Below, one piece after another: positions 52,576 to 62,301 of a DNA stretch of 64,000 nucleotides. The notes below the pieces were generated by a model that was not told the origin of the DNA, did no database searches, and was given only the letters and a program-made list of their open reading frames with translations. The stretch spans positions 62,001 to 126,000 of the forward strand of contig JAEXAW010000060.1 of NCBI GenBank assembly GCA_023458055.1, written 5' to 3'. Position 1 is the first letter of the stretch, and the number at the start of each line of letters is the position of its first letter. The position numbers were made by a program, and so were the translations under genes. This DNA comes from Pseudomonadota bacterium (lineage in GTDB: Bacteria > Pseudomonadota > Alphaproteobacteria > Sphingomonadales > Sphingomonadaceae).

Positions 52576-53399
52576 CAGATTTTCCCGGCAAGGTTGCCGT
52601 CATCACCGGCGCCGCGAGCGGCATTGGCGCAGGCCTCGCCCGACACGCTGCATCGCTTGGCATGAAGCTGGCGCTCGCAGACTTCAATGGGGACGGGCTG
52701 CAAGAGGTGGCGGGGGGGCTTGCCACAGGGGCGATCACAGCCACGCTGGATGTGCGCGACGCCGATGCGTTCCGCACCTTCGCCGATACGGTCTATGATC
52801 GGTTCGGCACGGTGGACCTTCTGTTCAACAATGCTGGCGTGCTGCATACGGGCTATAGCTGGGAGATTGCTGACGAGGCTTGGAAGGCTAGCTGGGACGT
52901 CAATATCAACGGCATTGTCAATGGCCTGCGCGCCTTTGTTCCGCGCCTGATTGCGGCAGCGCAGCCTGCCCGCATCATCAATACCGCATCCGTCGGCGGT
53001 TTTCTTCCTAGTCCGATGATGGCGCCTTATTCCATGACCAAATCGGCGGTGATTGCCTTGAGTGAATGTCTGATGGGCGAACTCGACATGCTGGGGAGTC
53101 CCGTCAAGATTTCAGTCCTCGCGCCCGGACCGGTTAAAAGCCGGATCATGCATCAGGATGCAACGGGGGATGGACAGCGATTTCGCGACACCTTGCAATA
53201 TCTTCAAGACAAGCACGGACTTACCCCTGACGAATTCGCGCCGCTGGTGTTCGAGGCTATCGCGCGCGGCGATTACTGGATCGTGCCGCAGCCGGAATCG
53301 CTTGATGCCGATCTAAAGCGGCGAATGGACAGCGTCTATGCGCGCACCCAGCCTTATTATTACCGCTTCATTGAAGCCAGCGAGGGAGAACAACCATGA
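52572..53399 (+). CDS. Short-chain dehydrogenase/reductase
   Basis: A 275-residue SDR: ITGAASGIGAGLARH near residue 11, NNAGVLHTGYSWE, INTASVGGFLPSPMMAPYSM followed by TK, giving Ser and Tyr-x3-Lys. It has a longer C-terminal tail (RMDSVYARTQPYYYRFIEAS). It starts with GTG inside the previous stop codon and overlaps the KstD-like gene by ATGA, so the three are tightly coupled. Confidence 0.87.
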   Translation: MTDFPGKVAVITGAASGIGAGLARHAASLGMKLALADFNGDGLQEVAGGLATGAITATLDVRDADAFRTFADTVYDRFGTVDLLFNNAGVLHTGYSWEIADEAWKASWDVNINGIVNGLRAFVPRLIAAAQPARIINTASVGGFLPSPMMAPYSMTKSAVIALSECLMGELDMLGSPVKISVLAPGPVKSRIMHQDATGDGQRFRDTLQYLQDKHGLTPDEFAPLVFEAIARGDYWIVPQPESLDADLKRRMDSVYARTQPYYYRFIEASEGEQP

Positions 53400-55108
53400 C
53401 CGGCGCGGCCTGGGATAAAGAAGTCGATGTGCTGGTTGTCGGCTCAGGCGCGGGCGGATTGTTGAGCGCTTTGGTGGCGGCGGAAAATCATGCCGACGTC
53501 CTTGTCATCGAAAAGGATAAATTATGGGGCGGGACCTCGGCGACCTCGGGCGCGGGCATCTGGATCCCGGGCAGTGATCAGGCCCGCGCCGCCGGGTTTG
53601 AAGATAATCTCGACGATGCGTTCCAATATGTCCGCGCGCTATCCAAGGATAATGTGCCGGACGCCAATATTCGCTCTTTCGTCACTGAAGCGCCCAATAT
53701 GTTGCGCTGGCTGACGGATAACACCAACATCGTTTATGCCGCTTTCCCTTACCCCGATTATCACGCCGAAAATCCGGGCGGCAGTCCGCAAGGGTTTCGC
53801 ACCCATATGCCGCTCCCTATTGATGGCAAAGCTTTGGGCAAAGACGTCGAAACGCTACGCTTTGCCTCTCCGGCGGCGAGCCTGTTCGGCTATTTGAACT
53901 GGCATTTTGATGAAACCTACACCCTCTTGTTTCGCGCGCCCGGATGGCAATTACATCTGACCAAATCGCTCGCGCGTTACTGGTTTGACTGGCCGTTCCG
54001 GTTCAAGTCGCGCAAAGACCGTCGCCTGACTCTCGGCAACTCGTTGCTCGGTGGACTGAAGCTGGCGCTTAATAAACGCAAGGTTCCGGTTTGGCTGGAA
54101 AGTCCCATGCAGGAATTGGTGCGCGATGCTGATGGCCGCGTGATCGGCGCGGTGGTTAGTCATGAGGGCAAATCTCTTCGCATCCGGGCGCGCAAGGGGG
54201 TCATTTTGGCCGCAGGTGGCTTTGACAAAAATGCTCAGATGCGCGCGGACAATGCCCCGCAGCAGCCTGTCCCCCACTATAGCGGCGGCGTTTCCAGTAA
54301 CACCGGCGACAGCATTCGCGCTGGGCAAGCGGTGGGTGCGGCGACCATGAACATGAATTCCAACTGGGCCGCCCCGGTTTTTTTTGTTCCGGGTGAAGAT
54401 CGCGGTCGCTTGTCCACTATCGAGCGCGCCCTTCCCGGCTGCATCATGGTCGACCAGTCGGGCAAACGCTTTGTCAATGAAGCGGCCTCCTATCATATCG
54501 TCGGGCAGAAAATGGCCGCCGCCAACCTCGCTGCCAAACAAGGGCAAGGCGCGGCGACCGATCCTAGCTGGGTGATATTCGACCACCGTTTCCGTCACAA
54601 ATATCCTGTGGGGCCACTCTTGCCGTTAATGCCCGATTGGCTGCAACGCGGCGAGGTGCGCACCATCATGCGCAAGGGCAAAACCATCGAAGAGCTGGCC
54701 GAACAGATACATGTCGATCCGGCGACCCTCGCGGCGACCGTTGCCCGCTTCAACCAATATGCCGAAAAAGGCGAAGACCCCGATTTCCATCGCGGCGAGG
54801 CGACCTATGATAAAATGTACGGCGATCCATCCAATCAGCCCAACCCGTCGCTGGCGCCGATCATCAAAGGCCCTTTCTATGCCTTTCCCATCCACCCCGG
54901 TGACATCGGCACCAATGGCGGCATGGTAACGGACGAAAAGGCACGCGTCGTCGGCACCGACGGAAAGCCGATTGCGGGTCTCTATGCCATCGGTAACAAC
55001 GCGGCTTCGGTGATGGGTGAAAGCTATCCGGGTGCTGGTTCGACGATCGGTCCCGCGATGACTTTTGGCTATGTCGCCGCGCGCGATTTGACCGGCAGCA
55101 ACGCATGA
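53396..55108 (+). CDS. FAD-dependent 3-ketosteroid delta-1-dehydrogenase-like protein (KstD-like)
   Basis: A 570-residue flavoprotein. GSGAGG at 16-21, then VIEKDKLWGGTSATSGAGIW (GG-rich FAD contact), an internal HPGDIGTNGGMVTDEKARV strand, and the C-terminal block YAIGNNAASVMGESYPGAGS followed by TIGPAMTFGYVAARDL. That last block is highly typical of KstD/KsdD. The predicted reaction is 1,2-desaturation of a 3-keto steroid-like ring. Substrate range cannot be set from sequence. Coupled to the SDR upstream. Confidence 0.9.
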   Translation: MTGAAWDKEVDVLVVGSGAGGLLSALVAAENHADVLVIEKDKLWGGTSATSGAGIWIPGSDQARAAGFEDNLDDAFQYVRALSKDNVPDANIRSFVTEAPNMLRWLTDNTNIVYAAFPYPDYHAENPGGSPQGFRTHMPLPIDGKALGKDVETLRFASPAASLFGYLNWHFDETYTLLFRAPGWQLHLTKSLARYWFDWPFRFKSRKDRRLTLGNSLLGGLKLALNKRKVPVWLESPMQELVRDADGRVIGAVVSHEGKSLRIRARKGVILAAGGFDKNAQMRADNAPQQPVPHYSGGVSSNTGDSIRAGQAVGAATMNMNSNWAAPVFFVPGEDRGRLSTIERALPGCIMVDQSGKRFVNEAASYHIVGQKMAAANLAAKQGQGAATDPSWVIFDHRFRHKYPVGPLLPLMPDWLQRGEVRTIMRKGKTIEELAEQIHVDPATLAATVARFNQYAEKGEDPDFHRGEATYDKMYGDPSNQPNPSLAPIIKGPFYAFPIHPGDIGTNGGMVTDEKARVVGTDGKPIAGLYAIGNNAASVMGESYPGAGSTIGPAMTFGYVAARDLTGSNA

Positions 55109-55132
55109 TCAGAACAACGGCAGAACCATCTT

Positions 55133-55918
55133 ATGTCCTCTGATAGTTTGCGACCAGCGCTAGGAAGCCCCGCTACCGGGGTCATCATTACCGGCGGCGC
55201 GTCAGGCATTGGCCTCGCCTCCGCGCGCGCCTTGGCAGCCGTAGGGCGCCCCGTTGCGCTTTGGGACATTGATGGGGACAAGGCCGGAGCCGCAGCGGAA
55301 GCCATCCACCAGGAATTTGGTATCGCCACCCTCGGCCTTCGCGTCGATGTGCGAGACCTTAAAAGCTATGCCGCCGCCGTTGACACCAGCCGCACCGCGC
55401 TTGGCTCCATTGGTGGGCTCGTCCATTGTGCAGGCATCGTTGATACCGGCTCGCTCGATGGTATCACCGAAGAAAGCTGGGCGGCAGGGATAGACACGCA
55501 TCTGCGCCCGCTGGCACTTATCACCCAAGCCTTATTGCCGGATTTCACCGCGGACAGAGGCTCGGCGATTGTCGGCATCGCTTCGATCAATGCAACACTC
55601 GGCCATGCGGCGAACCCCATTTACAGCTCCGCCAAAGCGGGGATGCTGGGTCTCATCCGTTCATTGGCTGATCGGTTAGGGGGAGATGGCATCCGCATCA
55701 ATGCCGTGTCACCGGGACAGATCTTAACGCCGATGTTGCAACCCACCGTTGACTATCTCCCGCAAGGAACCTTCGAGCGCCGCATCCTGATGGGCCGCCT
55801 TGGCGTGCCCGACGAGATCGGCCGCGCGGTCCGCTTCCTGCTTTCGGACGAGGCCAGCTACATCACCGCGACCGAGCTTGTTGTCGATGGCGGCAATATC
55901 AGTTCACAAAGGATGTAA
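55133..55918 (+). CDS. Short-chain dehydrogenase/reductase
   Basis: A 261-residue SDR: ITGGASGIGLASARAL near residue 20, a HCAG motif in place of NNAG, VGIASINATLGHAANPIYSS followed by AK, giving Ser and Tyr-x3-Lys. It lies 24 bases after the KstD-like gene and 2 bases before the hydrolase gene. Confidence 0.87.
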   Translation: MSSDSLRPALGSPATGVIITGGASGIGLASARALAAVGRPVALWDIDGDKAGAAAEAIHQEFGIATLGLRVDVRDLKSYAAAVDTSRTALGSIGGLVHCAGIVDTGSLDGITEESWAAGIDTHLRPLALITQALLPDFTADRGSAIVGIASINATLGHAANPIYSSAKAGMLGLIRSLADRLGGDGIRINAVSPGQILTPMLQPTVDYLPQGTFERRILMGRLGVPDEIGRAVRFLLSDEASYITATELVVDGGNISSQRM

Positions 55919-55920
55919 TC

Positions 55921-56904
55921 ATGGCGGACTGGCAACATCGCTATGCGCGCATCAATGGCATCGACATGCACTATGTCGAACAAGGCGAAGGCCCGCTGGT
56001 CATCCTTTGCCACGGCTTTCCGCATAGTTGGTTCAGTTGGCATCGTCAGATTGAACCGCTGGTCAAAGCAGGCTGGCGCGTGGTGGCCCCCGATATGCGC
56101 GGCATGGGCCAGACCGAAGGGCCAGCGGATTATCACGCCTATGATTGCCATCACACGGTTGGCGATCTCATCGGCTTGCTCGATCATCTGGGAGAAGAAC
56201 GCGCCGTCTTTGTCGGTCTCGATTTCGGCATTTTAGCGATTTATGACGCCGCCTACCGCCACCCGGAGCGGATGCACGCGGTCATCGGTCTGGAAAACCC
56301 CCATTGGCCCGACCGGCTCGACAAGACGCCATTGCAAGAAGCTGCGGAATGGGCGCAAAATCATTTCGTCCATATCCATGATTTCGTCTCACGGCCTGAT
56401 AGCCATACCGAGCTTGATGCCGACCCCCGCGGATTTTTGGCGCGGGTCTATTATGCCTTGTCGGCGGATTATCATTATCTCGACGTGTGGAAGCATCCGT
56501 CCAGCGCGACCTATATGGATGCGCTTCCAGCGGCCCCGCCCCTCCCCTGGTCATGGCTATCCGAACTGGAGCTCGAATATATTGTCGCTGATTATGCGCG
56601 CACGGGATTTGCGGGCGGCATCAACTGGTATCGCGCAATGGACCTGCGCTGGCACCAGCGCGCGCCTTACCGCGGCAAGAAAAACCCGGTGCCCTTCTAT
56701 TTTATCGGCAGCGTCCACGATGTTGACCTGGAAGCCTGGCACGGCGATGACCCGCTCGCACAATTGCCCAAGCAACATGCCGATGTCCGCCGCGTCGAAA
56801 TGGTAAAGGGCGCTGGCCACATGATGCAGTTGGAACGGTCAGACGAGGTTACGGCGCTGCTGGTGGATTATTTGGGCGATATCAAGAGCCGGGGCGATCT
56901 TTAG
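55921..56904 (+). CDS. Alpha/beta hydrolase, epoxide-hydrolase-like
   Basis: A 327-residue alpha/beta hydrolase. Oxyanion HGFP at 31-34, nucleophile Asp101 in FVGLDFGILA, and a final catalytic His in GAGHMMQLE. The Asp nucleophile is the mark of epoxide hydrolases and dehalogenases. A GLDFG context in place of GHDWG is a small departure. It is the last gene of the plus-strand operon, and its 3' end overlaps the convergent propeller-protein gene by 23 bases. Confidence 0.86.
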   Translation: MADWQHRYARINGIDMHYVEQGEGPLVILCHGFPHSWFSWHRQIEPLVKAGWRVVAPDMRGMGQTEGPADYHAYDCHHTVGDLIGLLDHLGEERAVFVGLDFGILAIYDAAYRHPERMHAVIGLENPHWPDRLDKTPLQEAAEWAQNHFVHIHDFVSRPDSHTELDADPRGFLARVYYALSADYHYLDVWKHPSSATYMDALPAAPPLPWSWLSELELEYIVADYARTGFAGGINWYRAMDLRWHQRAPYRGKKNPVPFYFIGSVHDVDLEAWHGDDPLAQLPKQHADVRRVEMVKGAGHMMQLERSDEVTALLVDYLGDIKSRGDL

Positions 56905-58519
56905 CGGCTGAGCGCTGCCGCACCTGAACCACGCCGCCGAGTGCACCTTGCCATAGGCTGTCGTCGGGGCCGATGGCGACGGCGGCCCAGTTGTTGTTCC
57001 ATTGCTTGCCCCGTCCGGTGGGAACGCGCGCAACCTCCTTGCCGGTTGCGAAATCGAGGCCGACGAGGAACCAGTCCTGATCTTTGCCATCGGGCGCCAT
57101 CGCAAAACTCGTGACCCAGACGATCCCGCTTTTCGCCGCAAGTTTTGGCACAACCGACGGGATTTTGAGCGGTGAGGTCCAGATAATGTCGCACCCGGAT
57201 TCATCCGCGCGCACATCAATCCGCACCATGCCGCCGCGCACCTTGTCCCAATCCGTCATGGAGAGCGCATTGGTATAGCCCGCATTATTTTCAAATATGA
57301 TCGAGCGTCCCCAACCGATCATCGAATTTTCGGTCGCGCTTGCGCCTTCATCAAACACCGGAACCTTGCAGACTTCGCGGGTCTTTTCATCCGCCAGCGC
57401 ATCGCGTCGCAAGATCACCGCGTTGATGCGCCCGTCCGCATTGTCGGCAAAGGCAATCCATCTGTCACCGATCAGCGTCGGCGTCGTGCCGCTGCCCTGA
57501 TTGATCGAGCCGGTCTTGCGCGCGCTCCCACGATCATAAGCATGGCTCCACAGCACGCGCGGAATGCCATCTGCTCCTGCTTGCATCGCATATTGGCGAT
57601 GGTCTGTGAGGACATAAACAGCCGAACGATCCATCGCGATGGCATTTTGAATTTCCTCGCCCGTAAAGCGCATCTGCGCAATCTTTCCGGTAGCCGGGTC
57701 CAGCGTACCGACACGGCCATAGCGTGTCGTCCACCAGTAACGCCCGTCCGGTCCCGGCATCACCGTCGTCAACAGATCACATTCACCGCTCGGAAACCAG
57801 TTATCATAATGCTGGCAATCATGCGGGACATGGGCGCGCAAATCCCATCCGCGATCAAGCTTGAACTGCCATTCGCCTTTGTCTTCCACTGCGACAATGC
57901 GCTGCACTTGATAGCGGCTGTCGGCAAACACCACGCCATCGCGGTCGTCGAGGAAGAAATAAGCGCCGCCCGATGAATCGGAAAACATAATGTCCATATC
58001 GCGCCCGACCATCGCCTGAAACGCGCTAGGCCGCATGGGAAGATCATAATAGGCCAGCATCGCCAGCGTATCGGGATCAATCAGCACCATGCGAAAGCCG
58101 GTAAGGCCGCCGCACATTGCGACCACCCGGCCATCGCTCCTGAAGGTGAAGGTCGAGCATTGGCGCGGCAGCCAATTGCCCGATTTGCGGCTGCGCACCT
58201 CAAGGTTGGCGCCGATTGGCCCCATCCGGTCATGCACATCGGATTGGGCGGCATCAGCATGGATCGTCGCATTGCCATCGGGCGCGAGGCCGGGATAGGT
58301 AAGCGCTTGGCCTTCGATGGCGCGCGGGACAAAGGCTGCATCCCATATCGGTGGAGCGAGCGCTTGCCCGTCAAACGGTCGCGCGGGAACCGACTCGCGG
58401 TTGGCGATGGGCCACAAGATCAATGCGGCCAGCACCAACGTACCCAACCCTAACGCCAGCCAGAAAAGGCACCCCCGAGCGCGGCGCGGACGAGGCGTGG
58501 CGCTGGCCTCGGTTTGCAT
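56882..58519 (-). CDS. Membrane-anchored beta-propeller (PQQ-like) protein of unknown function
   Basis: A 545-residue protein with one N-terminal membrane helix (GCLFWLALGLGTLVLAALIL, ~17-37) and a large periplasmic part with repeated WD/PQQ-like strands (GRYWWTTRYGRVGTLDPATG, GDRWIAFADNADGRINAVIL, DWFLVGLDFATGKEVARVPT). No PQQ dehydrogenase active-site residues are apparent, so it is probably a binding or scaffold protein. Its start ATG shares a base with the SnoaL-like gene's stop (TGATG), so it is the last gene of the P450 operon. I do not recognise a more specific family. Confidence 0.75.
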   Translation of the reverse strand: MQTEASATPRPRRARGCLFWLALGLGTLVLAALILWPIANRESVPARPFDGQALAPPIWDAAFVPRAIEGQALTYPGLAPDGNATIHADAAQSDVHDRMGPIGANLEVRSRKSGNWLPRQCSTFTFRSDGRVVAMCGGLTGFRMVLIDPDTLAMLAYYDLPMRPSAFQAMVGRDMDIMFSDSSGGAYFFLDDRDGVVFADSRYQVQRIVAVEDKGEWQFKLDRGWDLRAHVPHDCQHYDNWFPSGECDLLTTVMPGPDGRYWWTTRYGRVGTLDPATGKIAQMRFTGEEIQNAIAMDRSAVYVLTDHRQYAMQAGADGIPRVLWSHAYDRGSARKTGSINQGSGTTPTLIGDRWIAFADNADGRINAVILRRDALADEKTREVCKVPVFDEGASATENSMIGWGRSIIFENNAGYTNALSMTDWDKVRGGMVRIDVRADESGCDIIWTSPLKIPSVVPKLAAKSGIVWVTSFAMAPDGKDQDWFLVGLDFATGKEVARVPTGRGKQWNNNWAAVAIGPDDSLWQGALGGVVQVRQRSAAKDRPGS

Positions 58520-59160
58520 CAATCCGCCCTAACCTTAACCTTGGGCGCTTCGGCACCGCGCCGCATCGCATGCAGAAAGCCTTCGAGCGGAGCTGGCTCC
58601 GGCACTGGCCCTTCCGGCGCTCCCTCGCGCGCCCAAAATTCGGCGTAGCTTGGAAACAGCTTGTGGAAATTGCCATCCACCCAATCGGTGTTCGGCCAGC
58701 GCATCTTGGCATCGCCAATAGGCGGCTTGTTAAGATCGGTCGCATACCAATAAAGCGGCAAGCGCCGTGCGAAATACCAACGCGGCCCATCGGGGCCATC
58801 GGCGCGGACATAATCGTCTATATACATCATCTGCATGATGACCCATTCATCGCCGGTCTCATGCTCATTCTTGGAATAGACGACGCCGTGCGCATGGGCC
58901 TCATCGTCAAATTCTATGATATGCCCGCCAATATGATGCGAGGTGCCCGTGAAGGGCGAGCGCAAGGTGCCGTCCATATAGGTGCGCAAGGCCTCGCGGC
59001 CGGATGCGCCTTTGCCGACGCGCACGTCAGCGGGAAACAGCGAGACCATCGCATCCATATCGCGCATATCGAGCGCGAGCGCATATTTGGCCGGAAGCTG
59101 GCGGATCTGGTCGAGCGCTTCGAGCCTTTCAATACGAGCAAGGAGGGCCGTTTCAGTCAT
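58519..59160 (-). CDS. SnoaL-like (NTF2-fold) protein
   Basis: A 213-residue protein of the SnoaL_4 type: LEALDQIRQLPAKYALALDM, VSLFPADVRVG, then SHHIGGHIIEFDDEAHAHGV and the long C-terminal extension (WPNTDWVDGNFHKLFPSYAE). Start at 59160 is fixed by an ATGA overlap with the upstream FAD dehydrogenase gene; a longer in-frame start is rejected. It may be an isomerase, dehydratase or hydrolase in the pathway. Confidence 0.78.
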   Translation of the reverse strand: MTETALLARIERLEALDQIRQLPAKYALALDMRDMDAMVSLFPADVRVGKGASGREALRTYMDGTLRSPFTGTSHHIGGHIIEFDDEAHAHGVVYSKNEHETGDEWVIMQMMYIDDYVRADGPDGPRWYFARRLPLYWYATDLNKPPIGDAKMRWPNTDWVDGNFHKLFPSYAEFWAREGAPEGPVPEPAPLEGFLHAMRRGAEAPKVKVRAD

Positions 59161-60905
59161 AGTCGAACTCCGGCAATAGCGCGCGCCGCGCGGCGGCCCG
59201 AATAGATGCAGTCGGCGTAAGACAGCCCGCTCACATAAAGATGCGAGCACAATCCCACCGCATTGCGCCCGGCGGCATAAAGTCCGGTAATGAGGCTAGC
59301 ATCAGGACGGCGCACCTGCCCCGTTTTTTCATCGACGACGAGGCCGCCCACCGTCATGCAGGCAAGCGGGAAGGCTTTGCTATCCACCGACGCGTCGATG
59401 GCATAATAAGGTCCATCACCGATCGCGCCCATTTCGTCGGGCGACTTGTGAAACGGGTCCGCAATTTCGCCACGCGCGGCGCGGTTATAGTCGATGACCG
59501 TTTGCTTGAGCGTTGCCGCATCAAAGCCGAGCTTGTCGGCCAGCGCGTCGAGCGATTTTGCCTTGGTCGCGGTGAGCAGACAATTCATCAGCGTGATGTC
59601 GCGCTGGAATGGCAGCACTTCGGGTCCGAAAGCGTCCTTGAGTGCTTGTTTACGCGCGGCGGCATCAAGGATGATATAGCCCCGCCCGCCATTATGTTCG
59701 ACCATCGCATCACCAATGGTCGCGCCATAATGGGTTTCGTTGACATACCGCGCGCCCTTGCCGTTGACGAGAATGGCCCGGCCCCAGGCCGCGGGCGGAC
59801 TTAAGAAACGCCAGCCCGATACGCGCTCCATCAACGCCGTCGCGCCGCCCACCGATACGCCGAGCATGATGCCCGCGCCTGTGTCTCCCAGAGTACCATT
59901 GGGCATACCTGCGGCATATTTGGGCGCATAATGAGCAACCATCGGATTGTTGATGATAAAACCGCCACCGCTGAGAACAACGCCGCGCCCCGCGCGATAC
60001 CATTGCGACACGCGGTTTTCCGCCTCAAGCGCATTGGCTTTGGCAAGCAATTTATAGCCGCGACCATAAGTGAGTTGCGATCCCGGCAAGGTCGGCGGCA
60101 ATTTTTCAAACCACTGGGCCGCCCGCTCAACGAGGGCCACGATGCGCGCCGCAATGGCGGGATCGACAACCCGTTCTGCCCTCACGCCGATAATCCGACC
60201 ATTGCCGTCTACTGCCAGTTGCCGGACTTCGGCCTGCGTGTGAAAGCGCAAGCCCTTGGCAATCGCCGCATCGCGCAGCGGCTCCCAGATGAAGCGCCCC
60301 AGCCCCCACGCTTTTTTGCCATTGCGCCCGACGCCGCGATGACCGCGTGCGGCAGGCTTTGCTATATCGCGGTGCGGGGCAGCCAAACTGCTGTCGGGGT
60401 GATAGAGATATTTGTCGAGCGGCGGAAAACTTGTCTTTTTGCTGTAAAGACTGCCTTCAAATGGCACGCCATGACCGCGCATCCATTCAACCGTCGCTGG
60501 GCTGGTCGCACAAAAATCACGCAGCGTTTCATCAGCGACAACATCGCCCACCTCAAGCTTGAGATAGGCGTACATATTGTCGGGGTCGTCCTCGACGCCG
60601 GCCTCGCGCTGGACCGAAGTGCCGCCGCCCGCATAAAAAACGCCGCCGTTCGCTGCGGACGACCCGCCGCCTTGATAACGGTCAAGTGCGAGCACATCGA
60701 GCCCCTGCTCTAAGCCCTCCAGTGCGGTCGCGACCCCGGCTCCGCCAAGGCCAACGACGATCACATCGGCCGCGTCGTGCCAATCAAAGCTGTCCGGATC
60801 ATCAATGGTACGTGGCGCATCAATCGCCAGCCCCCACTCAGCGATGGCGCCGGGACCAGCCGGTGCCGGATTGGATGGCGGATAATTATAGGGCCATGAC
60901 GACAT
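59157..60905 (-). CDS. FAD-binding dehydrogenase (fumarate reductase/ketosteroid-dehydrogenase superfamily)
   Basis: A 582-residue flavoprotein. VIVVGLGGAGVATALEGLEQ at ~49-68 is the dinucleotide motif, with YQGGGSSAANGGVFYAGGGT next. C-terminal GLYAAGRNAVGLCSHLYVSG followed by LSYADCIYSGRRAA is a distinct variant of the ketosteroid dehydrogenase block. It belongs to the same superfamily as the KstD-like protein at 53396, but is clearly a different subfamily. It may reduce or oxidise a ring double bond. It lies 5 bases after the P450 stop. Confidence 0.88.
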   Translation of the reverse strand: MSSWPYNYPPSNPAPAGPGAIAEWGLAIDAPRTIDDPDSFDWHDAADVIVVGLGGAGVATALEGLEQGLDVLALDRYQGGGSSAANGGVFYAGGGTSVQREAGVEDDPDNMYAYLKLEVGDVVADETLRDFCATSPATVEWMRGHGVPFEGSLYSKKTSFPPLDKYLYHPDSSLAAPHRDIAKPAARGHRGVGRNGKKAWGLGRFIWEPLRDAAIAKGLRFHTQAEVRQLAVDGNGRIIGVRAERVVDPAIAARIVALVERAAQWFEKLPPTLPGSQLTYGRGYKLLAKANALEAENRVSQWYRAGRGVVLSGGGFIINNPMVAHYAPKYAAGMPNGTLGDTGAGIMLGVSVGGATALMERVSGWRFLSPPAAWGRAILVNGKGARYVNETHYGATIGDAMVEHNGGRGYIILDAAARKQALKDAFGPEVLPFQRDITLMNCLLTATKAKSLDALADKLGFDAATLKQTVIDYNRAARGEIADPFHKSPDEMGAIGDGPYYAIDASVDSKAFPLACMTVGGLVVDEKTGQVRRPDASLITGLYAAGRNAVGLCSHLYVSGLSYADCIYSGRRAARAIAGVRL

Positions 60906-60910
60906 TATTC

Positions 60911-62161
60911 TTAATCACCTTTGGCCTTCATGGTGTAGCGGATGGGAAGTTTCTTAAGACCGCCCGTAAAGTTGGTGCGCACCCATATCGGCTCCCCCAC
61001 AATCTCGACACTGTCGATGCGCCGTCCAATTTCGCGGAACAAAGCGATCACCTCCATCTCGGCAAGAATACGCCCGAGGCAATGGTGGACCCCATAGCCA
61101 AAGCCAACATGGCGGTTAGGCTTGCGAGTGATGTCAAACTTATAAGGCTCTTCAAAGATGCGTTCATCGCGATTGGCGGCGGCGTAAAACAAGCACGCGC
61201 TTTCGCCCGCCTTAATCTCTTGTCCCGCAATGCTGGTGTCAGCGGTAGCGGTGCGCATCATGTGCCGCACGGGTGAGGCCCAGCGGAATATCTCATCGGC
61301 CGCAGTCACCGCCATCGTGTCGGGGTCGGCTTTTAACAGTTCAAACTGGTCAGGGTTTTTGGCGAGCTGCATCATCCCGACGCCCACCGCTGAACTGGTC
61401 GTATCATGTCCCGCGGTGGCCAAAAGAAGGCCATAGGCCAAGGCTTCGAGCGGCGGGATCGGCTCACCATCAATGGTCGAATTGGCCACCAAAGACATCA
61501 GATCATCGGTGGGCTTTTCGCGGCGTTCGTTGAGGATGCCGCCCAGATAAAAGAAAAAATGCTGCGCCGTCTCAAGGCCAAAATCGCCCGACCGTTGCAA
61601 TTCGGGATCCATCGCGCCGAACAATTCCTGCGTTAGCTTGAGCACCAGCGGCGCGTCCGTTTCCGGCAACCCCAGCAATGCGGTAATCATGGTGAGCGGA
61701 TAGGTGAGCGCGATATCATCGGCGAAATCACATTCGCCGCCCATATTCTCCATCTTATCAACATATTCTGTCGCAAGCGCCGCCATGCGGTCTTCGAGTT
61801 GCTTCAGCGCGCGCGGGGTGAACCAGCTTTGCGCAACCTGACGATATTTGCGGTGGTCCGGCTGATCCATATCAATGAGCGTGCGAACAAAGCCATATCG
61901 CTTGCCGAACTGTTCAATGGTCTTGTCTTCAATATCGGTCGGGACCAACGTGACGCGCGGTTCATTGACCCAAAGTTGCGGGTCGCTTTCAATCTCCTGA
62001 ATTTCCGGTTGGCCAAATATGCCCCAGAAAGGGCGATAATCGGGATGGTGAATCCAGTGAATCGGGCCTTGCGTTCGCAACGTCCGAAACCGGTCCGCAA
62101 TCCGGGTTTCATCGGTGTAAACATCGGGTGATACCACATCAATGTTCGTTGCCTGCCGCAT
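60911..62161 (-). CDS. Cytochrome P450
   Basis: A 416-residue soluble bacterial P450. I-helix ATAGHDTTSS; ExxR in ADEIFRW; heme loop HVGFGYGVHHCLGRILAE with Cys361. It has the length and style of class I P450s that hydroxylate steroid or terpenoid side chains (CYP125/142-like at a broad level, not asserted). No ferredoxin gene is adjacent. Start 62161 follows GGAGGAG; a longer in-frame start at 62299 is rejected. It is first in the four-gene operon P450-FAD dehydrogenase-SnoaL-propeller. Confidence 0.94.
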   Translation of the reverse strand: MRQATNIDVVSPDVYTDETRIADRFRTLRTQGPIHWIHHPDYRPFWGIFGQPEIQEIESDPQLWVNEPRVTLVPTDIEDKTIEQFGKRYGFVRTLIDMDQPDHRKYRQVAQSWFTPRALKQLEDRMAALATEYVDKMENMGGECDFADDIALTYPLTMITALLGLPETDAPLVLKLTQELFGAMDPELQRSGDFGLETAQHFFFYLGGILNERREKPTDDLMSLVANSTIDGEPIPPLEALAYGLLLATAGHDTTSSAVGVGMMQLAKNPDQFELLKADPDTMAVTAADEIFRWASPVRHMMRTATADTSIAGQEIKAGESACLFYAAANRDERIFEEPYKFDITRKPNRHVGFGYGVHHCLGRILAEMEVIALFREIGRRIDSVEIVGEPIWVRTNFTGGLKKLPIRYTMKAKGD

Positions 62162-62301
62162 CTCACTCTCCTCCTTGCGATTGTCCTGCTTTTGAAATTT
62201 TCGAGGGACGGTATCGCTGGGACAATCTCTCCACAACTTGCAGCCATAATCAAGCGTTACATTCCGCATAATGAATATATTATTGCCTTTCGAATACAAA
62301 T

